From Prevotella sp. UBA2850 (GTDB lineage Bacteria; Bacteroidota; Bacteroidia; Bacteroidales; Bacteroidaceae): a DNA stretch of 21,783 nt. The notes beneath the pieces are model-generated. The model saw only the letters and a list, made by a program, of their open reading frames with translations, had not been told where the DNA came from and ran no database searches. The translations under genes were made by a program, and so were the position numbers. Every line of letters starts with the position of its first letter. The first letter of the stretch is position 1. Of this stretch, positions 1 through 6,786 are shown piece by piece. The stretch covers positions 1 through 21,783 of the forward strand of contig DEFO01000045.1 of NCBI GenBank assembly GCA_002350805.1. The letters are read 5' to 3'.

Positions 1-1436
1 TCGCTCATGATGCGGGGACTGATCTCTTTCCAACGGGCCTTCACCTGACTGACGAACTGGCGGCTCTTCCACATGTCTGTGAAGAAACTCGGCACATAGG
101 TGTAGTTGCTGATGTGGCGGGCAGGGTCGGTGCCGAGCACCGTCTCGCGATAGTCGGTGAAGAAGGTGTGGCCGGTGCGCATCTGTCCCCAGTCGAAGTC
201 GTAGCCGGCATCGAAGTCCCATAGCGGTCCGAAGGTCCACAGCGAGCCGGCGCCGTCGTCCTTGTAGAGATAGATGCTTCGCGGTGCCGCTACCTCGACG
301 TTGTAGACCAACTCCTGGATGAGCAGATAGTCGATCATCACGCCGATGTCCATCACCTTGGCCAGTGCGTCGTAGTCGTGGGCCAGGATGAGGTTCTCAA
401 TCTGGCTCAGGGCGGTGCGGGCGCCGCTGATGAGCGTCTCGGGCGTGGCATAGTCTTCCGCCTCGGGGCTTTTCACACAGACGGGCATCCTGTAGACTTG
501 CGACCAGAAGTTGTCGCCTTCACCGGGAGCCTCCTCGGGTCCGTCGTCGACGTCGAGCGACAACAGCCAGCCTTTCTTGCTGCTGATGTTCACACGGCTC
601 TTGCTCTGCTCCACCTGCTCGGTCAGCATGTAGAGGCCTTTATAGTCGCCGTTGAGCGTCAGTTCTACGAAGCGTGTATGGTTGGTATAGGGAATGCCCA
701 GACCGCTGCCCATCTCGAAGACGAAGGTGTTCATCAGGTGGGTCGGGTCACGGTAGTTGGCCAGCATCACCCAGTCTTTTTCTTCGGCAAGGCCGAGAAT
801 GGAGGCCTTCTCGTCGAGCTTCAGACGGTAGGGCTTCTTGGGATACCACTCCCACGTGGAGTTGCCTCGTCCGCGAATGCGCCCGCGCCCCTCGTAGTCC
901 CATTCGTCGTTGTCCGACTCTATCTTGATGCTGCAGCCGCGATAGTCTTCCTTGCTGGTCACGGCCATATTGTTGTCTACGTCGATGGTGATTTTTGCTA
1001 CTTGATACTTAGGTTCTGTCGGTTTGGGCTCATATTTTCTCACCTGTGTAATCTCAAAGGAATAATAGGTGATGGTGGCCTGATTCCGATGAAAGTACTT
1101 CGTGTGCAGTGCGCGATATTTGCCGCTGACGACTACCGTCTCGTCTTTCAGCGCCTTCCATTCGTCTTTCATGTTGGTCACCGTGACTATGGCACCCTCC
1201 TCGTCACCGCCTCCCATGAAGGGATTCACCTGTTCGCGGTCGAACTTGATCTCCCAATGGTTGCCACTCTCGTCGCTCACCAGCTGGCAGCGGAAGTCGG
1301 TCAGCTCGTGCTCTGAGGTGTCTTTGGGATATGTGATGGTGACTTCGTCGTCGGACGTTGGTTCCTGCTCGTCGCTGTTGCTCGAACAACTTACCACCAG
1401 CAAGGCCAACAGGCCAAAAAGAAATATTCTCTTCAT
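1..1436 (-). CDS. CotH-kinase family surface lipoprotein (3' end beyond window)
   Basis: The reading frame is open from the ATG at 1434-1436 to the window edge (478 codons seen, C terminus missing). Residues 1-17 form a lipoprotein signal ending VVSC, followed by SSNSDEQE, an acidic stretch typical of surface-exported Bacteroidetes lipoproteins. The CotH domain starts near residue 180: IRGRGNSTWEWYPKKPYRLK (about 186-205) is the family's G-R-GNSTW...PKKPY-R-K signature, and GPLWDFDAGYDFDWG (about 402-416) carries the DFD metal-binding/catalytic motif. CotH proteins have an atypical protein-kinase fold, and Bacillus CotH phosphorylates spore coat proteins. Copies in Bacteroidetes are uncharacterised outer-membrane lipoproteins often found near PULs. 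It is the last visible gene of the susC-led arm, 194 bp after its neighbour, so it may also have its own promoter. The substrate is unknown. Family assignment is firm; kinase activity is inferred. Confidence 0.9.
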   Translation of the reverse strand, partial: MKRIFLFGLLALLVVSCSSNSDEQEPTSDDEVTITYPKDTSEHELTDFRCQLVSDESGNHWEIKFDREQVNPFMGGGDEEGAIVTVTNMKDEWKALKDETVVVSGKYRALHTKYFHRNQATITYYSFEITQVRKYEPKPTEPKYQVAKITIDVDNNMAVTSKEDYRGCSIKIESDNDEWDYEGRGRIRGRGNSTWEWYPKKPYRLKLDEKASILGLAEEKDWVMLANYRDPTHLMNTFVFEMGSGLGIPYTNHTRFVELTLNGDYKGLYMLTEQVEQSKSRVNISSKKGWLLSLDVDDGPEEAPGEGDNFWSQVYRMPVCVKSPEAEDYATPETLISGARTALSQIENLILAHDYDALAKVMDIGVMIDYLLIQELVYNVEVAAPRSIYLYKDDGAGSLWTFGPLWDFDAGYDFDWGQMRTGHTFFTDYRETVLGTDPARHISNYTYVPSFFTDMWKSRQFVSQVKARWKEISPRIMS

Positions 1437-1477
1437 CTTCTTTGTATTCAACATATCGGTTTTCTGCATCATTCTCA

Positions 1478-1555
1478 ATCGGTCTTTAAACTGACAACAG
1501 GAGCGTTTTCCTTGTTTTGAGAGTCCATTCACGTCAGATATCCTAAAAGACCGAT
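1478..1555 (-). other. Long inverted repeat in the leader of the CotH gene
   Basis: Two perfect 10-bp arms, ATCGGTCTTT at 1478-1487 and AAAGACCGAT at 1546-1555, are extended inward by CTGAC (1491-1495) and GTCAG (1533-1537) with asymmetric internal loops. The transcript could fold into a hairpin of about 78 nt, 42 nt before the CotH start codon. There is no U-tract, so it is not a classical terminator. It may be a processing or stability element, or an operator with distant half-sites. Confidence 0.5.
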
Positions 1556-1568
1556 GGGGAATAATAGC

Positions 1569-1610
1569 GGGAGCGAAACCCGACCCGAAAAGGCCACTGG
1601 CTCCGCTCCC
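1569..1610 (-). other. Weak stem-loop after the DUF6055/DUF4859 gene
   Basis: A 7-bp inverted repeat (GGGAGCG 1569-1575, CGCTCCC 1604-1610) encloses a 28-nt loop just downstream of the stop codon at 1631-1633. It lacks a good U-tract, so termination is doubtful. A TAGGTTTG sequence on the minus strand at 1618-1611 matches the TAnnTTTG -7 consensus but has no convincing -33 partner, so I do not call it a promoter. Confidence 0.25.
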
Positions 1611-1630
1611 CAAACCTAAAAAACGGTGCT

Positions 1631-3982
1631 TTAAAAATGCAGTTTGATTGTCATCACTGCTTTATACTGTTTGCCGTCCTTGGTATATACCCAAGTAGGT
1701 TTCATGGAATAAGACTTGCCAGCCTCCACCGTGCCGGGTTTGAAGCCGATGGGGAAGTAATAAGACGTACCGCTATACTCGTAGTACAACTGGCCATCGC
1801 CCCATGTGGAAGAATAGCCTGCAGCACTAATCCACGGTCCAATGCCATTGGTCGTGCAATGGTAGTCGATGGTGCCGTCGGGCTGCGTCAGTCCAATGGC
1901 AATCTTACCTTCTGCGGGTCTTACAAGGTCTGCCTCACCTTCCACGCCAGAAGACTCGCGCGAAGCTGTGAGAGCCAGAATCTCTGCGGGCTGCAGTTTG
2001 AAAGCCTTGCCAATCTTCTCCATGATACCCTCACCAAGCAGGTCTATCTGAGTGACCTCATAGCCCTCGAAGGCAGCGTCGAGTCCTTTCACGTCGAAAG
2101 AGACAGCCACGTCTTCAGGATCGCCTGCAGGAATCTCGATGAAGCCCTTCACGCTGGTGCCCTGGAACTTCACGTTGTAGGGCCACTGCTGGTCGTTGGT
2201 CTCGTCGTCGTCCCAAGCCTGGCGCTGATAGTTGGTCGGGGTAGCCACCACCACGAGGTAGAGCTTGTCGGTGCCGGCGGGAACCTTCATCTCAGCCACG
2301 GCGTTCTTGCCCTTGGCCATGGTGCCATAGACCGACTTATCGCCACAGATGGCTACGAAGCCCACGCGATAGGCCGAAGAGTTGTTCGACTGCTGGTTGT
2401 AGGTCGAGACATTGCCCTTGGCATTGCCATCGCCGTCGACCACCTTACCGGCATCACCGTCGGGAAGCGCACTGCCTGGAGTCACTGCCTTCAGGTCGGC
2501 TTTCACCGTTGTGCCTGCAGCAGGAATGTCCAGTTCGATGGTGTTGAAACCTGTAGTGCCAGGACAGTTGTCGTAGGTAGGCTGGAATCCACCGTCCTTT
2601 GGCAACACATTGGTTGTGTAGTTGGCAGCACCGGGATTCAGAGAGAGGTACTGGTGTACGGCGTCGAAGTCGTAGTTTACGGCACGGGCGGCATAGTCGT
2701 AGTACTCGTCGTAGAACTTCTCCATGTCGTTGCCACAGAACAGGCGGGCATAGGTCTGCAGAGGATCCTCGGGGAAGGTGCTCTCCTGCCAGATGCGGCC
2801 GTAGGCCTCGATGCCGTGCTTCTGTGTCAGGTAGTAAGGCAGCCAGTAAGAGGCATAGCGCATGAACTCATGGTTGAAGTGGCGGTGATGGTTGCGAAGC
2901 CATACTGCGGGATGAGCCTCCTGAGTGAAGCACTCCTCGGGATAGTCCTGGAACGACTGCCACTGGGCGCACTGCTCCCAGTAAGCACAGCCGCCGGCAC
3001 CATTCTCGCCGAAGCCATAGCGGAAGCCGCCGTTCATGCCGTATTCGGTCTCCTGAGCCTGACCATTGAGCAGCTTGTCGCAGCCCACCTGGTACTGGAA
3101 CGAGTGACCAATCTCATGGCCGATAGTCGAACCGACGGGCTGACAGGTAGAGGGGTTCACCCAGAGGGCACCAATCTTATTGTCGTAGCCTGAGCCGGTG
3201 GCGAGCCAGTCTTGCTGGTAGAGCAGATAGATCTGCATCTTGTAGTTGTCGAGGTTACTCTTGCCCTGGCCCACAGTCACCATCTTCAGCTTCTCCACAT
3301 TGGTGGTATAGAACTGCTCGGCCTTCTGCAACAGGTCGTCGATATTGACGCGCAAGGATGCGGGCACGTCGGTAGAGTTGGGATCATAGCCGAAGCCGGG
3401 CTCCCAGAACACGAAGAAGTGCTCACTCTGCTTCATGCGCCAGAACGACCACTTGGCATCGTCGCGCAGCATGTTGTCTACACCTTTCTCGAAACCTTCG
3501 TTCCACGGGCCGGGACAGGTGTATTTGTCGAAGTTCTGCACCTGCGAGCGGTCCATGATATGCACAGCATCGGGATTCTGGTTCTGGTGAACATTGATGA
3601 CAGAGACTTTGTCGCCACAACGAATCTCAATCTGCGCGTCGCGGTAGAACTCAGAGTTGTTCTTCGTCAGACAGAACGGCATCTTCACCTCACCAGCCTT
3701 ACCAGTATTCACTGTCAGGGTGATCCACTCAATCTTGGTATTGGCGGCACGGGTGGTCACATCGCTGACGCTGGCCGACCAATCGTCGTTGGCAGTGAAC
3801 GTGATGGAGCTCTCCACCTCGTCCCATTCCACCGTCTTATTTAATTCACTCTCCGCAATAGATATATTGCCGACAACGATTTCATCGTCATCCGAACAAG
3901 CGAAGAGACCGAGAGCGAAGAGCGCTACGAGGGCGCTCTTGCTCATGAGTCTTGAAATATGCTTCATACAATATTTATTCAT
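1631..3982 (-). CDS. BACON / zincin-like (DUF6055-type) / DUF4859-like surface lipoprotein
   Basis: A 783-aa lipoprotein with a signal ending LGLFAC at Cys29, followed by SDDDE (surface-export type). If translation starts at the second Met (codon 6, ATG at 3967) the signal is shorter and equally good. Residues about 38-134 look like a BACON beta-sandwich ending in VINVHQN. Residues about 150-450 form an alpha/beta domain with HEIGHSFQYQ (HExxH at 289-293) in an IGHEIGHSFQY context, and E336 or E326 as possible third metal ligand; this resembles DUF6055. Residues about 640-783 are DUF4859-like (PDGTIDYH, GIGPW). BACON domains are thought to bind carbohydrate or mucin-like ligands; HExxH suggests a zinc peptidase-like site. 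It is the fourth gene of the susC arm, 49 bp after its neighbour. Likely a surface glycan- or glycoprotein-handling protein. No enzymatic activity is known to me for this domain, so peptidase function is inferred. Confidence 0.8.
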   Translation of the reverse strand: MNKYCMKHISRLMSKSALVALFALGLFACSDDDEIVVGNISIAESELNKTVEWDEVESSITFTANDDWSASVSDVTTRAANTKIEWITLTVNTGKAGEVKMPFCLTKNNSEFYRDAQIEIRCGDKVSVINVHQNQNPDAVHIMDRSQVQNFDKYTCPGPWNEGFEKGVDNMLRDDAKWSFWRMKQSEHFFVFWEPGFGYDPNSTDVPASLRVNIDDLLQKAEQFYTTNVEKLKMVTVGQGKSNLDNYKMQIYLLYQQDWLATGSGYDNKIGALWVNPSTCQPVGSTIGHEIGHSFQYQVGCDKLLNGQAQETEYGMNGGFRYGFGENGAGGCAYWEQCAQWQSFQDYPEECFTQEAHPAVWLRNHHRHFNHEFMRYASYWLPYYLTQKHGIEAYGRIWQESTFPEDPLQTYARLFCGNDMEKFYDEYYDYAARAVNYDFDAVHQYLSLNPGAANYTTNVLPKDGGFQPTYDNCPGTTGFNTIELDIPAAGTTVKADLKAVTPGSALPDGDAGKVVDGDGNAKGNVSTYNQQSNNSSAYRVGFVAICGDKSVYGTMAKGKNAVAEMKVPAGTDKLYLVVVATPTNYQRQAWDDDETNDQQWPYNVKFQGTSVKGFIEIPAGDPEDVAVSFDVKGLDAAFEGYEVTQIDLLGEGIMEKIGKAFKLQPAEILALTASRESSGVEGEADLVRPAEGKIAIGLTQPDGTIDYHCTTNGIGPWISAAGYSSTWGDGQLYYEYSGTSYYFPIGFKPGTVEAGKSYSMKPTWVYTKDGKQYKAVMTIKLHF

Positions 3983-4031
3983 AATATCATTCTTTGTTGG
4001 AGTTTGCGATTTCCGTCAGTACCTATTGCAA

Positions 4032-5036
4032 TCATTCAAATGTTATATTGAGGACGAATTCAATATATTTGCTAAAATCATTCTTGTCTGCATATACAAA
4101 ATGTGCTTTAACTCCAGATCCGGATGGAACCGCTGGAGCGCGTCCTATACGCATTCCCACATCTTCTGTATGAGTCTCCAGGAAGTAGAAGTTGCCTGCT
4201 TTATACCCGTCAGCGCTCCAATTTGTAATCACATTTTTGACATCCATCCAGTATCCTGGACTTGCGGTATAACTGGCATCTGTTATCCAACTACCATCAT
4301 CTTTTACAATATACATCATGATATCATCGACCTCGAGAGCACTGTTAAAGTCTGCAACAGATAACCCAAAGCATGCACTAATTGCATTTTCACAAGATGC
4401 AAATGATAATTCGGCATAATTGTAGTCACCATCAGGTATGCTTATATCACGAATGATCGTTCCCGGGTCGGTAACCGCAAAGTTAACGTTGAAGCGGATA
4501 TAGTCATCATAGTCCTTGCCATTGTCGATAGCAAAACCTACGTTGGCAGCCACCGACACACCGGCAGCAGACTCTTCGGGCACAGTCAGAATGAGGGCCT
4601 TCTTTGCCTTGTCGAGCTCGATGCTGGCAACACCTGTCGATGCGTCAGAAACCAGACCGGAAGCATTGTACCACCAGCCGTTGCTACCTTTGGTGGCAGC
4701 AGCCTTGTTCCAGATACCACGGGCGGTATTGATGTTATAGAACACCACCTTGCCAGTTTCCAAACCTGCCAACATATCATCGACCGTCATCTTCATCTTG
4801 GTCTGAATCTGCTCAGCATAATCTTTCAGATAGATTGTCTTCGGAACCACATGTCCCTTGCGAAACTCTGCATTATAGGTAATGTTTGCTCCGGCGTCGG
4901 CACGGAGATAAGGAGCCTCTTCCGGGCCATATACGTGTTTCTCAACGGCATCCTCTGGATCGTCGCTACAAGCGGTGAAACCCAGGGCCAGGCAAGCCAT
5001 TGCTATATATAATATGTTCTTTTTCATATCTTTCAA
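4032..5036 (-). CDS. Surface lipoprotein with two DUF4859-like domains (SusE/F position)
   Basis: A 334-aa lipoprotein with a signal ending LGFTAC, then SDDPEDAVE. The start may be the first ATG (5036) or the Met three codons later (5027). Two similar modules follow: residues about 75-185 (MTVDDMLAGL, SNGWWYN, DYIRFNVNF) and about 205-334 (LSVADFNSAL, SPGYWMD, KYIEFVLNITF). They share a short helix, a Y-x-DG strand, a GYW/GWW turn and a final hydrophobic strand, which resembles DUF4859. The same module ends the next gene downstream. Its position right after susD is that of SusE/SusF-type glycan-binding lipoproteins, so a surface glycan-binding role is inferred. The segment encoding the second module (4021-4440) is about 40% G+C by hand count against about 58% at 4561-4680. 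Domain naming is from memory of the family; confidence in a surface lipoprotein is high. Confidence 0.8.
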   Translation of the reverse strand: MKDMKKNILYIAMACLALGFTACSDDPEDAVEKHVYGPEEAPYLRADAGANITYNAEFRKGHVVPKTIYLKDYAEQIQTKMKMTVDDMLAGLETGKVVFYNINTARGIWNKAAATKGSNGWWYNASGLVSDASTGVASIELDKAKKALILTVPEESAAGVSVAANVGFAIDNGKDYDDYIRFNVNFAVTDPGTIIRDISIPDGDYNYAELSFASCENAISACFGLSVADFNSALEVDDIMMYIVKDDGSWITDASYTASPGYWMDVKNVITNWSADGYKAGNFYFLETHTEDVGMRIGRAPAVPSGSGVKAHFVYADKNDFSKYIEFVLNITFE

Positions 5037-5040
5037 AAAA

Positions 5041-5068
5041 TTATGAATTATGAATTATGAATTATGAA
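5041..5068. repeat. Four perfect 7-bp tandem repeats (TTATGAA)
   Basis: TTATGAA occurs four times without mismatch and ends exactly at the susD stop codon (5069-5071). It fills almost the whole 32-bp gap between susD and the next gene. The same word (TATGAAT) recurs in the susC leader at 9777-9802. The tract could change length by slippage and so alter spacing or mRNA structure between the two genes. Confidence 0.9.
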
Positions 5069-6739
5069 TTAGTTTGCTGCTGTGTAGCCAGGATTCTGCT
5101 TCAGATTGGGGTTACCGTCGAGAGCGGTCTGCGGAATGGGGAATATGTCGGTGTGACGGTCTGGCTCAGGATCCTTGCAGAACCACGACTTGCCACAATA
5201 CACGTTCATATTCGTACCCCTAATCGTAAAGCGGATGATATCATCGCGACGGTGGGCCTCGCAGACAAACTCGCGAGCCAGCTCGTCGAGCAATCCGCCC
5301 AGTTCGATGTCGTCGCCACCCTGATAGTTCTCTACCCAGTGGTCTTCACCACCTAACTCACCGGTATTCTCACGGTGTCCGTAGTTGTACTTACTGCCGC
5401 CTTTCAGTTGTGCTGCTGTCACCTTTGCCTTGGCAGGGTCAGCCTTGAAGTTACGGGCACGTACCTGAGTAACCAATGCTGCTGCATCGTCCTCGGTCTC
5501 ACCGTTGTAGCCACCCAGACGGAGCAGGCACTCGGCCTTCATCAGCAGGGCATCGGCATAGCGGTAGTAGGGCACATCGTCGTAGCTCGAACCGAAGTCG
5601 CCACTCTTGATCTCATACTTCACCAGGCGCCAGCTCTCCATGGGGTAACAACCGGGGTTGTCGATGCTGTGCAGCTCACGGCTATAGTCGAGAGGCTCGC
5701 CGTCGAGCAGGATAGGACTGCCGTCGAGGGCATACTGCGGACCGCCGGTCCAGGTGTTCTCCAATCGGGTGTCGCCCTCCTCATAGATGTCGAGGAACTG
5801 CGGGAACACGATGCCACCGCCTGTTGCCCAGCCCGAGAAGTTCCAGCGGGCACGGCCTGCGTTGTGAATCCAGAGGTTAGCCATGAAGTTACCACCGGCA
5901 TACTTGTTCTCGAACACGATACCGAAGATAATCTCGGGCGAGGTGCTGATATCCTCCAGGAAGTTGTCGCTGTAGTTGGGAGCGAGGGCGAACTTGCCCG
6001 AGTTGATGATGATATTCAGGCAGTCGATACACTTCTGATAGTAAGAGGGATCCTTGGCATTGGGGAACCATGCGTCGTGGTTCAGATAGAGCTTGGCCAG
6101 CTGCATGTAGGCAGCATATTTACTCAGCTTGCCGAGCGACACATCCTCACCGCACTGCTCAGCCACATCCTTCAACTCACTCTCAATCCACTTGAAGGTC
6201 ACCTCAGGAGCAGCCTGCTCAGGTGTCCAGCCTTCGGGGTGAACGAAAGTAGTGTCGAGCGGAATGTTGCGGAACAGGTCGAACAGGTTGTAGTAGTACA
6301 TGGCACGGTAGGCACGCACCTGGGCTTTGATGAGCTCACTGCCAGCCACCTGCTCGTTGGCCAGAATCTGGTTGCAGGCATTCACACCGGCATAGTTGTT
6401 GTCCCAGTTCACCTCGAAGTGACCGATACCCGAGTTGAACTCGTGCTTATGCATGGAGATATAGAGGTCGCCCCAGCCGATACCGATACGGTTGGGAATG
6501 CCCCATACGTCGGAACTCTCGTCCATGATGTCGGCCATGCCGAACCATCCCCAGTACACGTCGCGCAGACTACCGTAAACGGGGGCAATAGTGGCTTCGA
6601 GGTCGGCATCCGTAAACTCATACTTCTCGGAAGCCAAACGGTCGTATATCGTCTCGTCCAAATCTGTACATCCACCGATGGTCAGGCCGGCAGCCCCTAC
6701 CATAGCGGAAACGATGATTTTGTTATATATTGCTTTCAT
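5069..6739 (-). CDS. susD: SusD/RagB-like glycan-binding lipoprotein
   Basis: A 556-aa lipoprotein with a signal ending TIGGC (Cys24) followed by TDLDE. The start of the mature protein, ETIYDRL, and the helical TPR-like core are typical of RagB/SusD: NWDNNYAGVNACNQIL (about 110-125), RAYRAMYYYNLFDLFRNIPL, LLMKAECLLRLG and the C-terminal FPIPQTAL...NPNLKQNPGY. Length is normal for the family. SusD proteins are outer-membrane lipoproteins that cap the SusC channel and capture oligosaccharide before TonB-driven import. It lies 47 bp after susC in the same operon. The symbol denotes homology to the founding starch protein only; starch is not implied here. Confidence 0.96.
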   Translation of the reverse strand: MKAIYNKIIVSAMVGAAGLTIGGCTDLDETIYDRLASEKYEFTDADLEATIAPVYGSLRDVYWGWFGMADIMDESSDVWGIPNRIGIGWGDLYISMHKHEFNSGIGHFEVNWDNNYAGVNACNQILANEQVAGSELIKAQVRAYRAMYYYNLFDLFRNIPLDTTFVHPEGWTPEQAAPEVTFKWIESELKDVAEQCGEDVSLGKLSKYAAYMQLAKLYLNHDAWFPNAKDPSYYQKCIDCLNIIINSGKFALAPNYSDNFLEDISTSPEIIFGIVFENKYAGGNFMANLWIHNAGRARWNFSGWATGGGIVFPQFLDIYEEGDTRLENTWTGGPQYALDGSPILLDGEPLDYSRELHSIDNPGCYPMESWRLVKYEIKSGDFGSSYDDVPYYRYADALLMKAECLLRLGGYNGETEDDAAALVTQVRARNFKADPAKAKVTAAQLKGGSKYNYGHRENTGELGGEDHWVENYQGGDDIELGGLLDELAREFVCEAHRRDDIIRFTIRGTNMNVYCGKSWFCKDPEPDRHTDIFPIPQTALDGNPNLKQNPGYTAAN

Positions 6740-6757
6740 ATTTCTATTCTTTATTAA

Positions 6758-6785
6758 ATTGTCAATTACCCATTGTCAATTATCC
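6758..6785. repeat. Two 14-bp tandem repeats (ATTGTCAATTAyCC)
   Basis: Two copies, 6758-6771 and 6772-6785, differ at one base and end one base before the susC stop codon (6787-6789), filling much of the 47-bp susC-susD gap. A close relative (24 of 28 positions alike) sits inside the Vsr gene at 20018-20045 in the same orientation relative to its gene, showing that this is a dispersed element. Confidence 0.85.
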
Positions 6786-6786
6786 A

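Noticed and set aside
1611..1618. TAGGTTTG as a promoter for the CotH gene
   Set aside because: It matches the -7 consensus but no TTTG-like -33 element lies at a suitable distance, and it sits in the presumed operon read-through region.
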